A stretch of 64,000 bases of DNA from Colletes latitarsis (GCF_051014445.1 NC_135141.1:372001-436000), one strand, 5' to 3'; shown: positions 1-10,585, numbered from the stretch's first letter. The notes: generated from the sequence alone by a model not told the origin. Made by a program: numbers and translations.

Positions 1-174
1 ACCCAGATCTAACCCAGACCTAACCGGTGTTATCCTCTAAAATATTGATCGAAACTAGGTTTAATTGACTATTTCACTGTGGTACCACATCACTACGTGA
101 TTCAAACACGAAAAAACCCAGGATCTGGCCAACAAATATAGTAAGAAGGCAAAATCATGAGCGAGATGCTGGCA

Positions 175-350
175 TAACCCAGACCTAACCCAGACCTAAC
201 CGGTGTTATCCTTCAAAATATTGATCGAAACCAGCTTTAGTTGACTGTTTCGTTGTGGTACCGCATTACTACGTGATTCAATCAGGGTATAACCCAGGTT
301 CTGGCCAACAATTATGCGAAGAAGGCAAAATCATGAGGCAGATGCGGGCA
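175..350. repeat. Representative 176-bp satellite unit
   Basis: One complete monomer, given as a reference for the array. It begins TAACCCAGACC and ends just before the next TAACCCAGACC at 351. It contains the paired 11-mers, a GGTACC palindrome in the middle and the CTGGCCAACAA block in the distal third. GGTACC, CTGGCCAACAA and CCGGT-TTATCCT are among the least variable stretches when units are compared by eye. Confidence 0.9.
178..199 (-). repeat. Example of the paired telomere-like 11-mer (TTAGGTCTGGG x2)
   Basis: Two exact tandem copies of CCCAGACCTAA on the + strand, which read TTAGGTCTGGG on the - strand. The same pair stands at the same place in most units of the window. Common variants are CACAGACCTAA, CCCAACCCTAA, CCCAGATCTAA and CCCAGGCCTAA. 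That TTAGGTCTGGG is a telomeric repeat in some Hymenoptera is from memory, not checked. The G-rich strand is the minus strand, so telomere polarity, if kept, points left. Confidence 0.85.
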
Positions 351-1949
351 TAACCCAGACCTAACACAACCCTAACCGGTGTTATCCTCTAAAATATTGA
401 TCGAAACCAGGTTTAGTTGACTGTTTCGTTGTCGTACCGCATTACTGCGCCATTCAAACAGGGTAAAACCCAGGTTCTGGCCAACAAGTATGCGATGAAG
501 GCAGAATCATGAGCGTGATGCGGGCATAACCCAGACCTAACCCAGACCTAACCGGTGTAATCCTCCAAAATATTGATCGAAACCAAATTTAATGGACTGT
601 TTCTGTGTTGTACCGCATTACTACGTGATTCAAACTCGAAAAAACCCAGGATCTGGCCAACAAATATACTAAGAAGTCAAAATCCTGAGCGAGATGCGGG
701 CATAACCCAGACCTAACCCAACCCTAACCGGTGTAATCCTCTGAAATATTGATCGAAACCAGGTTTTATTTGACTGATTCGTTGTGGTACCGCATTACTG
801 CGCCATTCAAACAGGGTAAAACCCAGGTTCTGGCCAACAAGTATTCCATGAAGGCAGAATCATGGGCGAGATGCGGGCATAACCCAAATCTAACCCAGAC
901 CTAACCGGTGTTATCCTCTAAAATATTGATCGAAACTAGGTTTAATTGACTATTTCACTGTGGTACCACATCACTACGTGATTCAAACAGGAAAAAACCC
1001 AGGATCTGGCCAACAAGAATGCGAAGAAGGCAAAATCATGAGCCAGATGCGGGCATAACACAGACCTAACCCAGACCTAACCGGTGTTATCCTCTAAAAT
1101 GTGGATCGAAACCAATTTTAGTTGACTGTTTCAGTGTGGTACCACAATAACTACGTGATTCAAACAGGAAAAAACCCAGGATCTGGCCAACAAGAATGCG
1201 AAGAAGGCAAAACCATGCGCCAGATGCGGGCATAACACAGGCCTAACCCAGACCTAACCGGTGTTATCATCTAAAATATTGATCGAAACCTGGGTTAGTT
1301 GACTGTTTCGCTGTGGTACCACATTACTGCGCCATTCAAACAGGGTAAAACCCAGGATCTGGCCAACAAGAATGCGAAGAAGGCAAAATCATGAGCCAGA
1401 TGCGGGCATAACACAGACCTAACCCAGACCTAACCGGTTTTATCCTCTAAAATATTGATCGAAACCAGGTTTAGTTGACTGCTTCAGTGCGGTACCACAT
1501 TACTACGTGATGCAAACCTGAAAAACCCTGCATCTGGCCAACATGTATGCGAAGGAGGCCAAGTCATGAGCGAGATGCGGGTATAACCCAGACCTAACCC
1601 AGACCTAACCGGTGTTATCCTCCAAAATATTGATCGAAACCAGCTTTAGTTGACTGTTTCGATGTGGTACCGCATTACTACGTGATTCAATCAGGGTATA
1701 ACCCAGGTTCTGGCCAACAATTATGCGAAGAAGGCAAAATCATGAGGCAGATACGGGCATAACCCAGACCTAACCCAACCCTAACCGGTGTTATCCTCTA
1801 AAATATTGATCGAAACCAGGTTTAGTTGACTGTTTCGCTGTCGTACCGCATTACTGCGCCATTCAAACAGGGTAAAACCCAGGTTCTGGCCAACAAGTAT
1901 GCGATGAAGGCAGAATCATGAGCGAGATGCGGGTATAACCCAGACCTAA

Positions 1950-2800
1950 CCCAGACCTAACCGGTGTTATCCTCCAAAATATTGATCGTAACCAAATTTA
2001 GTGGACTGTTTCTGTGTTATACCGCATTACTACGTGATTCAAACTCGAAAAACCCCAGGATCTGGCCAACAAATATACTAACAAGTCAAAATCCTGAGTG
2101 AGATGCGGACATAACCCAGACCTAACCCAACCCTAACCGGTGTTATCCTCTAAAATATTGATCGAAACCAGGTTTAGTTGACTGTTTCGTTGTGGTACCG
2201 CATTACTGCGCCATTCAAACAGGGTAAAACCCAGGTTCTGGCCAACAAGTATTCGATAAAGGCAGAATCATGGGCGAGATGCGGGCATAACCCAGACCTA
2301 ACCCAGACCTAACCGGTGTTATCCTCTAAAACATTGATCGAACCCAGCTTTAATTGACCGTTCCACTGTGGTACCACATTACTACGTGACGCAAACGTGA
2401 AAAACCCAGGATCGGGCCAACAAGTATGCTAAGAATGCAGAATCATGGGCGAGATGCGGGCATGACCCAGACCTAACCCAGACCTAACCGGTGTTATCCT
2501 CCAAAATATTGATCGTAACCAAATTTAGTGGACTGTTTCTGTGTTATACCGCATTACTACGTGATTCAAACTCGAAAAACCCCAGGATCTGGCCAACAAA
2601 TATACTAACAAGTCAAAATCCTGAGTGAGATGCGGACATAACCCAGACCTAACCCAACCCTAACCGGTGTTATCCTCTAAAATATTGATCGAAACCAGGT
2701 TTAGTTGACTGTTTCGTTGTGGTACCGCATTACTGCGCCATTCAAACAGGGTAAAACCCAGGTTCTGGCCAACAAGTATGCGATGAAGGCAGAATCATGA
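1950..2800. repeat. Three-unit (527-bp) local duplication in the satellite
   Basis: A rare variant with CGTAACCAAATTTAGTGG and the unusual GTGTTATACCGC occurs at 1987 and again at 2514, an offset of 527 bp (three units minus 1 bp). The following CGGACATAACCC variant and the next unit are repeated too. This marks a short unequal-exchange duplication. The edges are approximate. Confidence 0.75.
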
Positions 2801-4207
2801 GCGAGATGCGGGTATAACCCAGACATAACCCAGACCTAACCGGTGTTATCCTCCAAAATATTGATCGAAACCAAATTTAATGGACTGTTTCTGTGTTGTA
2901 CCGCATTACTACGTGATTCAAACTCGAAAAAACCCAGGATCTGGCCAACAAATATACTAAGAAGTCAAAATCCTGAGCGAGATGCGGGCATAACCCAGAC
3001 CTAACCCACCCCAACCGGTGTAATCCTCTGAAATATTGATCGAAACCAGGTTTAGTTGACTGATTCGTTGTGGTACCGCATTACTGCGCCATTCAAACAG
3101 GGTAAAACCCAGGTTCTGGCCAACAAGTATTCGATGAAGGCAGAATCATGGGCGAGATGCGGGCATAACCCAGATCTAACCCAGACCTAACCAGTGTTAT
3201 CCTCTAAAATATTGATCGAAACTAGGTTTAATTGACTGTTTCACTGTGGTACCACATCACTACGTGATTCAAACAGGAAAAAACCCAGGATCTGGCCAAC
3301 AAGTATGCGAAGAAGGCAAAATCATGAGCCAGATGCGGGCATTACCCAGACCTAACCCAGACCTAACCGGTGTTATCCTCAAAAATACTGACCGAATCCA
3401 GGTTTAATTGACCGTTCCACTGTGGTACCACATTACTACGTGATACAAACCACAGAAAACCTAGGATTTGGCCATCAAGAATGCGGAAAAGGCAAAATCA
3501 TGAGCCAGATGCGGTCATAACGCTGACCTAAACCAGACCTAACCGGTGTTATCCTCTAAAATATTGATCGAAACCATGTTTAATTGACTGTTTCACTGTG
3601 GTACCACATTACTACGTGATTCAAACCCGAAAAAACCCAGGATCTGGCCAACAAGTATGCGAAGAAGGCAAAATCATGAGCCAGATGCGGGCACAACCCA
3701 GACCTAACCCAGACCTAACCGGTGTTATCCTCAAAAAGACTGACCGAATCCAGGTTTAATTGACCGCTCCACTGTGGTACCACATCACTACGTTATTCAA
3801 ACAGGGTAAAACCAAGGTTCTGGCCAACAAGTATACGATGAAGGCAGAATCATGGGCGAGATGCGGGCATAACCCAGACCTAACCCAGACCTAACCGGTG
3901 TTATCCTCTAAAATATTGATCGAAACCAGGTTTAGTTGACTGTTTCGCTGTGGTACCGCATTACTGCGCCATTCAAACAGGGTAAAACCCAGGATCTGGC
4001 CAACAAGTATGCGAAGAAGGCAAAATCATGAGCCAGATGCGGGCATAACCCAGACCTAACCGGTGTTATCCTCAAAAATACTGACCGAATCCAGGTTTAA
4101 TTGACCGTTCCACTGTGGTACCACATTACTACGTGACGCAAACGTGAAAAACCCAGGATCGGGCCAACAAGTATGCTAAGAAGGCAAAATCATGAGCGAG
4201 ATGCGGG

Positions 4208-6671
4208 CATAATTCAGACCTAACCCAGACCTAACCGGTGTTATCCTCTAAAATATTAATCGAAACCAGCTTTAATTGACAGTTCCACTGTGGTACCACA
4301 TTACTACGTGACGCAAACTTGAAAAACCCAGGATCGGGCCAACAAGTATGCTAAGATTGCAGAATCATGGGCGAGATGCGGGCATGACCCAGACCTAACC
4401 CAGACCTAACCGGTGTTATCCTCTAAAATGTGGATCGAAACCAGCTTTAATTGACTGTTTCAGTGTGGTACCACATTACTACGTGATTCAAACCCGAAAA
4501 AACGCAGGATCTGGCCAACATGTATGCGAAGGAGGCAAAATCATGGGCGAGATGCGGGCATAACCCAGACCTAACCCAGACATAACCGGTGTTATCCTCC
4601 AAAATATTGATCGAAACCAAATTTAATGGACTGTTTCTGTGTGGTACCGCATTACTACGTGATTCAATCAGGGTACAACCCAGGTTCTGGCCAACAATTA
4701 CGCGAAGAAGGCAAAATCATGAGGCAGATGGGGGCATAACAAAGACCTAACCCAACCCTAACCGGTGTTATCCTCTAAAATATTGATCGAAACCAGGTTT
4801 AGTTGACTGTTTCGTTGTCGTACCGTATTACTGCGCCATTCAAACCGGGTAAAACCCAGGTTCTGGCCAACAAGTATGCGATCAAGGCAGAATCATGAAC
4901 GAGATGCGGGCATAACCCAGACCTAACCCAAACCTAACCGGTTTTATCCTCTAAAATATTGATCGAAACTAGGTTTAATTGACTATTTCACTGTGGTACC
5001 ACATCACTACGTGATTCAAACAGGAAAAAACCCAGGATCTGGCCAACAAGAAAGCGAAGAAGGCAAAATCATGAACCAGATGCGGGCATAACACAGACCT
5101 AACCCAGACCTAACCGGTTTTATCCTCTAAAATGTGGATCGAAACCAGCTTTAATTGACTGTTTCAGTGTGGTACCACATTACTACGTGATTCAAACCCG
5201 AAAAAACGCAGGATCTGGCCAACAAGTATGCGAAGAAGGCAAAATCATGTGCGCGATGCCGGCATAACCCTAACCGAACCCAGATCTAACCGGCGTTATC
5301 CTCTAAAATTTTGATCGAAACCAGGTTTAGTTGTCCGTTTCAGTGTGGTACCACAATAACTACGTGATTCAAACCCGAAAAAACCCGGGATCTGGCCAAA
5401 AAGTATGCGAAGAAGGCAAAATCATGAGCGAGATGCGGGCATAACCCAGACCTAACCCAGACCTAACCGGTGTTATCCTCTAAAATATTAATCGAAACCA
5501 GCTTTAATTGACAGTTCCACTGTGGTACCACATTACTACGTGACGCAAACTTGAAAAACCCAGGATCGGGCCAACAAGTATGCTAAGATTGCAGAATCAT
5601 GGGCGAGATGCGGGCATGACCCAGACCTAACCCAGACCTAACCGGTGTTATCCTCTAAAATGTGGATCGAAACCAGCTTTAATTGACTGTTTCAGTGTGG
5701 TACCACATTACTACGTGATTCAAACCCGAAAAAACGCAGGATCTGGCCAACATGTATGCGAAGGAGGCAATATCATGGGCGAGATGCGGGCATAACCCAG
5801 ACCTAACCCAGACATAACCGGTGTTATCCTCCAAAATATTGATCGAAACCAAATTTAATGGACTGTTTCTGTGTGGTACCGCATTACTACGTGATTCAAT
5901 CAGGGTACAACCCAGGTTCTGGCCAACAATTACGCGAAGAAGGCAAAATCATGAGGCAGATGGGGGCATAACAAAGACCTAACCCAACCCTAACCGGTGT
6001 TATCCTCTAAAATATTGATCGAAACCAGGTTTAGTTGACTGTTTCGTTGTCGTACCGTATTACTGCGCCATTCAAACCGGGTAAAACCCAGGTTCTGGCC
6101 AACAAGTATGCGATCAAGGCAGAATCATGAACGAGATGCGGGCATAACCCAGACCTAACCCAAACCTAACCGGTTTTATCCTCTAAAATATTGATCGAAA
6201 CTAGGTTTAATTGACTATTTCACTGTGGTACCACATCACTACGTGATTCAAACAGGAAAAAACCCAGGATCTGGCCAACAAGAAAGCGAAGAAGGCAAAA
6301 TCATGAACCAGATGCGGGCATAACACAGACCTAACCCAGACCTAACCGGTTTTATCCTCTAAAATGTGGATCGAAACCAGCTTTAATTGACTGTTTCAGT
6401 GTGGTACCACATTACTACGTGATTCAAACCCGAAAAAACGCAGGATCTGGCCAACAAGTATGCGAAGAAGGCAAAATCATGTGCGCGATGCCGGCATAAC
6501 CCTAACCGAACCCAGATCTAACCGGCGTTATCCTCTAAAATTTTGATCGAAACCAGGTTTAGTTGTCCGTTTCAGTGTGGTACCACAATAACTACGTGAT
6601 TCAAACCCGAAAAAACCCGGGATCTGGCCAAAAAGTATGCGAAGAAGGCAAAATCATGAGCGAGATGCGGG
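4208..6671. repeat. Tandem duplication of a 7-unit, 1232-bp higher-order block
   Basis: About 4208-5439 and 5440-6671 are near-identical with an offset of exactly 1232 bp (7 x 176). Diagnostic variants occur in both copies: TTGACAGTTCCAC at about 4278 and 5510, a unit with CAATTACGCG and GGGGGCATAACAAAG, and the CCTAACCGAACCCAGATC variant at about 5269 and 6501. The order of units continues across the first retrotransposon: the unit before it (6704-6860) and those after it (12863 onward) match the uninterrupted series near 5640-6300, which is therefore an empty-site counterpart. Confidence 0.85.
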
Positions 6672-6845
6672 CATAACCCAGACCTAACCCAGACCTAACC
6701 GGTGTTATCCTCTAAAATGTGGATCGAAACCAGCTTTAATTGACTGTTTCAGTGTGGTACCACATTACTACGTGATTCAAACCCGAAAAAACGCAGGATC
6801 TGGCCAACATGTATGCGAAGGAGGCCAAGTCATGAGCGAGAAGCG

Positions 6846-6860
6846 GGCATAACCCAGACC
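6846..6860. repeat. Left target-site duplication of LINE 1 (15 bp)
   Basis: GGCATAACCCAGACC directly precedes the poly(T) at 6861 and recurs exactly at 12848-12862 on the other side of the element. It spans the satellite end (GGCAT) and most of the first telomere-like 11-mer. R1-type elements are known for duplications of about 14 bp. Confidence 0.85.
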
Positions 6861-6886
6861 TTTTTTTTTTTTTTTTTTTTTTTTTT
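6861..6886 (-). other. Poly(A) tail of LINE 1
   Basis: Twenty-six T on the + strand, A on the element strand, joined directly to CCCAGACC of the satellite. This is the expected product of target-primed reverse transcription starting in the tail. The first T or two could also belong to the target (TAACCC), so the junction is ambiguous by about one base. Confidence 0.95.
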
Positions 6887-6912
6887 GTCGTGGGGAAAAT
6901 CTTCGAAAGACT

Positions 6913-6944
6913 CCCTCCCACCTCCTTGGGGAGAGGTGGGAGGG
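6913..6944 (-). other. 3' UTR hairpin 1 of LINE 1 (12-bp stem)
   Basis: 6913-6924 (CCCTCCCACCTC) is perfectly complementary to 6933-6944 (GAGGTGGGAGGG), leaving an 8-nt loop. It lies 26 nt from the poly(A) tail. Its counterpart in the second element is at 13944-13973. Confidence 0.8.
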
Positions 6945-6957
6945 GTGTGTGGGATTC

Positions 6958-6985
6958 CCCGCGCCCGTAGAACGACAGGCGCGGG
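6958..6985 (-). other. 3' UTR hairpin 2 of LINE 1 (8-bp stem)
   Basis: CCCGCGCC at 6958-6965 pairs with GGCGCGGG at 6978-6985 around a 12-nt loop. The positional counterpart in the second element is the weaker GCCGG/CCGGC hairpin at 13977-13993. Both stand just before the conserved CTAAAA...CCACGGTGACC box. Confidence 0.65.
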
Positions 6986-6994
6986 ACCTACCCA

Positions 6995-7014
6995 CTAAAA
7001 ACCCCACGGTGACC
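6995..7014 (-). promoter_or_regulatory. Conserved 3' UTR box of LINE 1 (CTAAAA..CCACGGTGACC)
   Basis: Twenty bases that are nearly identical to 13993-14011 in the second element, while the surrounding UTR sequence has diverged. It lies between hairpins 2 and 3 in both. A recognition site for the ORF2 protein during target-primed reverse transcription is plausible but is inference. Confidence 0.7.
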
Positions 7015-7028
7015 CTTCGGCACGCTTT

Positions 7029-7074
7029 GGGAGGATACCGGGAATCGCTCGAAGCATTCTTCCGGTATCCTCCC
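7029..7074 (-). other. 3' UTR hairpin 3 of LINE 1 (13-bp stem, 20-nt loop)
   Basis: GGGAGGATACCGG at 7029-7041 is perfectly complementary to 7062-7074. The second element has, at the same place, a 14-bp perfect stem of mostly different sequence with the same 20-nt loop (14029-14076). Pairing kept despite base changes is evidence for a functional RNA structure. Confidence 0.8.
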
Positions 7075-7102
7075 CGTGCCCGCGCTTTCGCGCCCATCCC
7101 CC

Positions 7103-7123
7103 GGGGGGACAATCGGTCCCCCC
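7103..7123 (-). other. 3' UTR hairpin 4 of LINE 1 (8-bp G/C stem)
   Basis: GGGGGGAC at 7103-7110 pairs with GTCCCCCC at 7116-7123 around a 5-nt loop. The second element has G/C-rich hairpins in the corresponding position (14109-14136 and 14140-14167). Confidence 0.65.
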
Positions 7124-7402
7124 AGTAGACACACTGCCTCATAGCGGCGAGACGGGGCCACTCCATCCTGCCGCTATCCGTCCCGGGGCCGCGTTTAGTG
7201 GCGGCTGCGAGCCCCAACTCGCAACCGCCCGCGACACCGTTTCCACCCCTCGGCGGCCGGGCGTTCATGGCCGCACCAGACCGCCGAGGGTGCCTCCCCA
7301 TGCGTCGGACCGGTAGGGGGAGGCACTCCTACCCCCAACCGGTCCGACCCGGCGCCGCCTGGCGGGAGGAGGGTCCCCTCAGGACCCCCCTCCCAGCCTA
7401 GG

Positions 7403-10400
7403 TCATTCGCCGCGCAGAGGCGGCCGCCCGCGACGCCTCGCGACCGGGCGACGACCTCGGGCCACCGCACGAGCGCGAGCTTCAGCGCGCCGCTGAAGCT
7501 CACGCTCCCTCCCCGCGGCCTCCTTCTGCAACATTACGTTCTCGCAGAAGGAGGCCACGGCCCTCCACTTCTCCTCGCTGCCGAGCATGGCGCGCACCAC
7601 GCCCGGCAGCGAGACATCCCGCCCGACGACGCCGACCAGGACACGGCGCTCCCCCTCCCACGCGGGGCATACCTCCAGGGTATGATCCGCCGTGTCCTGC
7701 TCAGCGTCGCAGTGGCAGCAACGCGCCGTCGGCTCCTTCCCTATCCGGCACAGGTATCTTCCGAAGCTGCCATGCCCGGAAAATACCTGTGCCAGCCGGT
7801 AGGTGAGGCTGCCATGGCCTCTGTCCAGCCACTCCTTCAGGAGTGGCCGAACAGCCCCGACAGTCCGGTGCCCCGCGGTTGGCAGAGCCAGCCGCTCCTG
7901 CCACGCGAGCAACACGGACTGCCGGGCCTGGCGCTTCAAATCGCCCCAAGCAGGTTCCTGCCCGCCCGGGACCGCCCCCACCCCCGCGCGACGGTCGACG
8001 CGGTGCCGGTACATCACCGCGTGCGACCGCGCGAGCAGGTCCATGGGCGGCATCCCCGCTAGAACCGTCGCCGCCTCATGTGACATGGTCCGATACCCGC
8101 GGACGACCCTGAGCGCCATGCGCCTCTGCACCCGACGCAGCATAGTCATGCTGCGCCGGGAGGCAGCCAGGTCGTCCGCCCAGACGGGGGCCCCGTATAG
8201 GGCCACCGACTGGACCATTGCCACATAGAGGCGACGAACTCGGCCCGCCGGGCCCCCCAAGTTGGGCAGGATCCTGCCCAGCCCCGCAACCATCCTTTCC
8301 AACCGGGGGACCAGGCAGCGGAAATGCTTCTCGAAACGCCAGTGGCTATCGAGGATCAGCCCCAGATACCTGATCTGGGGCTTCACCTCGATGTCAGCCC
8401 CACCCACCCGAATCAGAGGGGGTGGCGGATCCTGCCGAGGTGAATGAAACGCAATCACCTCGGTCTTATGGACCGCCACCGTCATCCCCATCCCCCTGAT
8501 CCGGTCGACGACGCGTTGCGCCCCCTCCTCCGCGCGACGCATGGCCCTCCCCCAGTGCGCCCCGACGGCCAGCACCAGTGTGTCATCCGCATAACACACC
8601 GTGCTGACGCCGTCAGGGAGGCCGGCCCGCAACACCGAGTCGTACGCGATGTTCCACAGGAGTGGCCCGAGGACCGACCCCTGCGGAACACCGCAGTACA
8701 CCTCCCTCCGCATATCACCATCCCGGCCCGGATACTCGATCCACCTGCCGCGGAGATAATCCCCGACGACCGCCCTGAGACAAGGGGGGACTCGATGATA
8801 TTCGAGCCCCCTCCTTATCTCTTCCCAGGGGAGGGTGTTAAAGGCATTGGCAATATCCAAGGATATTGCCAATGCCACCCCTCCCCGGGAGACGGCCGCC
8901 TCCGAGAGGGCCCTCACACGACCTATCGCGTCGATAGTCGATCGGCCCCCCCGGAAACCGAACTGGCAGTCGGCCAGACCGGGATCACCCCGCGACAGGT
9001 GCTCGACGAGGCGGGCAGCAATCACACGCTCGAAGAGCTTGCCCACCTCGTCGAGGAGACAAATGGGCCGGTATGCGGAGGGAGACTCCGCGGGCCGACC
9101 CTCCTTCCGGAGGAGGACCATCCTCGCCACCTTCCAACTGGGGGGGAATCGCCCGTCCCTCAGGCAGCGGTCGAACAACCGCCTGAGGTCGGCCCCAAGG
9201 ACGCCCTGGGTCAAGACCCAAACCCGGCCGGGCATACCATCCGGACCCGGGGCCGTGTTACGAACCCCGAGCCGTCTGATGGCCGCTGCCAGCTCCTCCT
9301 GCGTGACCCCCAGCTCGGCCGTCCACTCCACTGGGACAGCCGCCGCCGCCGGAGGACGCGGTCCCCTCTCCCCAATTGGGAAGAGTGTATTGACCACGTC
9401 CTCCAGCAGCCGGGGGTCAAGACCCTCGGTGACGGGGGGCGCCCACGGGCGGAGCTTATTCAGCACCACCTTATATGGGCGCCCCCATGGATCGTCATCA
9501 AGGGTCTGGAGGAGCTCCTTCCATGCCTGGGTCTTGGCCCATTTGATGGCGACCTGCAGAGCAACCCGCGCCACGCGGTATGCTCCATACAGGTCATCAG
9601 CTGCCCTCGCTCGCGCCACGCCGTCGCCTGTACGTTGACGACGGCGCGCGCGGGTGTACTGGCGTCGGGCGCGGACAGTCGCGACTCGCAACTCCGCGAT
9701 CGCGTCCGACCACCAGTACACCGCCCGGCGAGGAGAAGCCCGCCCGACCCGAGGCATCGCCGCGTCGCAAATACCCGCGACCAATGCTCCGAGCCGGGCG
9801 ACCTCCTCCTCTATGCTCGGCAACTCGGCCGCTCCCTGCGGCCAAGTTGCAGCGAGGGCAGCTGCCATCAGGGCGTCCTTGTCCAGGCGCCGAAGCGCCC
9901 AGCGGCGTGGTGGGGCGCCACGCAGGCGGCCGTGTCGGGATGCACTCGCGGCGGCAGAGACCTCCATCCGGATGTACCGGTGATCGGAGAGTGTCTCTGC
10001 CCCCGCGACCACGTGCCAACCCGACACCATGCGCACGGCGTTGGGGGTCGCGAATCCAACATCCACGATGGACCCCCCATATCGCCGCACGCATGTGTGC
10101 TCCGACCCCCGGTTCAATACCCGGAGGTCGAGCCCCGCCGCCCAATCGCCCAGGATCCCGCCGCGAACGGAGGTCCTGGGGGATCCCCAAGCCACCGACT
10201 TGGCATTAAAATCCCCCAGGACCAGCACCGGCCGGGCCGCGTAGCGCTGCACGCATGCCGCGACCTCGGCCAGGTACAGCTCGAACGCAGCGTGACCGCT
10301 ACGGGGCGAAATGTAGCACCCCACCACAGCGACTCCCCCCCAGTCCACGGCGACGAATCCCCGACCGCGCTCCAACAAGGAGAACGGTGGGGACCCGTCG

Positions 10401-10585
10401 CCCCCTCCCCATACCGTCGCCACCAAGCCGTCCGCGTCGCCCACCCAATGAGGGTGATCAGGGACGCGGTACGGCTCGGCGGCGACCGCCAGGCCAACCC
10501 CCCACTCCGCGAGGACTTGGGACATCAAGTCCTGTGCCGCGCGGCAGTGGTTGAGGTTGGCCTGGAGGAGGAGGCGGGGCGACAT
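7403..10585 (-). CDS. LINE 1 ORF2: APE endonuclease / reverse transcriptase polyprotein
   Basis: This 1060-residue protein makes the nick and copies the element RNA at the target (target-primed reverse transcription). The N-terminal AP-endonuclease-like domain spans about residues 1-205: QANLNH at 8-13, the catalytic Glu of AAEPY at 37, GDFNAKS from 124, a GSIVDVGF strand near 171-178, and the terminal SDHRY at 200-204. Reverse transcriptase follows: TAPGPDG near 444-450, RPICLLDE at 506-513, QFGFRGGRST at 541-550, SLDIANAF with catalytic Asp577, GVPQGSVLGPLL at 632-643, and CYADD with Asp667/668. The C-terminal zinc finger has Cys956, Cys959, His968 and Cys973. Every catalytic residue I looked for is present and the frame is open, so the protein may be active. 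The ATG shares its A with the ORF1 stop codon. Endonuclease specificity for the telomere-like motif is inferred from the insertion sites. Confidence 0.95.
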   Translation of the reverse strand: MSPRLLLQANLNHCRAAQDLMSQVLAEWGVGLAVAAEPYRVPDHPHWVGDADGLVATVWGGGDGSPPFSLLERGRGFVAVDWGGVAVVGCYISPRSGHAAFELYLAEVAACVQRYAARPVLVLGDFNAKSVAWGSPRTSVRGGILGDWAAGLDLRVLNRGSEHTCVRRYGGSIVDVGFATPNAVRMVSGWHVVAGAETLSDHRYIRMEVSAAASASRHGRLRGAPPRRWALRRLDKDALMAAALAATWPQGAAELPSIEEEVARLGALVAGICDAAMPRVGRASPRRAVYWWSDAIAELRVATVRARRQYTRARRRQRTGDGVARARAADDLYGAYRVARVALQVAIKWAKTQAWKELLQTLDDDPWGRPYKVVLNKLRPWAPPVTEGLDPRLLEDVVNTLFPIGERGPRPPAAAAVPVEWTAELGVTQEELAAAIRRLGVRNTAPGPDGMPGRVWVLTQGVLGADLRRLFDRCLRDGRFPPSWKVARMVLLRKEGRPAESPSAYRPICLLDEVGKLFERVIAARLVEHLSRGDPGLADCQFGFRGGRSTIDAIGRVRALSEAAVSRGGVALAISLDIANAFNTLPWEEIRRGLEYHRVPPCLRAVVGDYLRGRWIEYPGRDGDMRREVYCGVPQGSVLGPLLWNIAYDSVLRAGLPDGVSTVCYADDTLVLAVGAHWGRAMRRAEEGAQRVVDRIRGMGMTVAVHKTEVIAFHSPRQDPPPPLIRVGGADIEVKPQIRYLGLILDSHWRFEKHFRCLVPRLERMVAGLGRILPNLGGPAGRVRRLYVAMVQSVALYGAPVWADDLAASRRSMTMLRRVQRRMALRVVRGYRTMSHEAATVLAGMPPMDLLARSHAVMYRHRVDRRAGVGAVPGGQEPAWGDLKRQARQSVLLAWQERLALPTAGHRTVGAVRPLLKEWLDRGHGSLTYRLAQVFSGHGSFGRYLCRIGKEPTARCCHCDAEQDTADHTLEVCPAWEGERRVLVGVVGRDVSLPGVVRAMLGSEEKWRAVASFCENVMLQKEAAGRERELQRRAEARARAVARGRRPVARRRGRPPLRGE

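Larger units (their letters stand above)
1..6860. repeat. Telomere-motif satellite array, left block (~176-bp unit, ~39 copies)
   Basis: Tandem head-to-tail array with a unit of about 176 bp; for example the TAACCC that opens one unit at 175 recurs at 351. In + orientation a unit holds, in order: two CCCAGACCTAA 11-mers, CCGGTGTTATCCTC, an ATTGATCGAAACC block, TTGACTGTTTC, GTGGTACC with CATTACTACGTG, a CCCAGG-TCTGGCCAACAA block, and GGCAAAATCATGAGC(G/C)AGATGCGGGC. Several variant classes alternate (ATTGATCGAAACC, GTGGATCGAAACC, ACTGACCGAATCC and others) rather than sitting in homogeneous blocks. No gene is seen; short open frames are chance read-through of units. The array starts before base 1 and is broken at 6860 by the first retrotransposon. 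Confidence 0.97.
6887..7402 (-). other. 3' UTR of LINE 1
   Basis: A 516-bp GC-rich stretch between the ORF2 stop and the poly(A) tail, with no plausible gene. It holds several perfect inverted repeats (listed separately) and a conserved box at 6995-7014. The 3' terminal sequence next to the tail (CGTGGGGAAAATC on the + strand) resembles that of the second element (CGTGGTGAAATCC). In SART1, 3' UTR motifs are known to be needed for retrotransposition; the same role here is inference. Confidence 0.85.

Noticed and set aside
261..290. CENP-B-box-like sequence (TTTCGTTGTGGTACCG)
   Set aside because: Only the TTCG half fits; the A and the CGGG part of the box are missing. A centromeric role is not supported by this.
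1..6860. CRISPR-like array of regular repeats
   Set aside because: The whole unit is repeated, with no unique spacers, and the poly(A)-tailed LINEs show that this is eukaryotic DNA.
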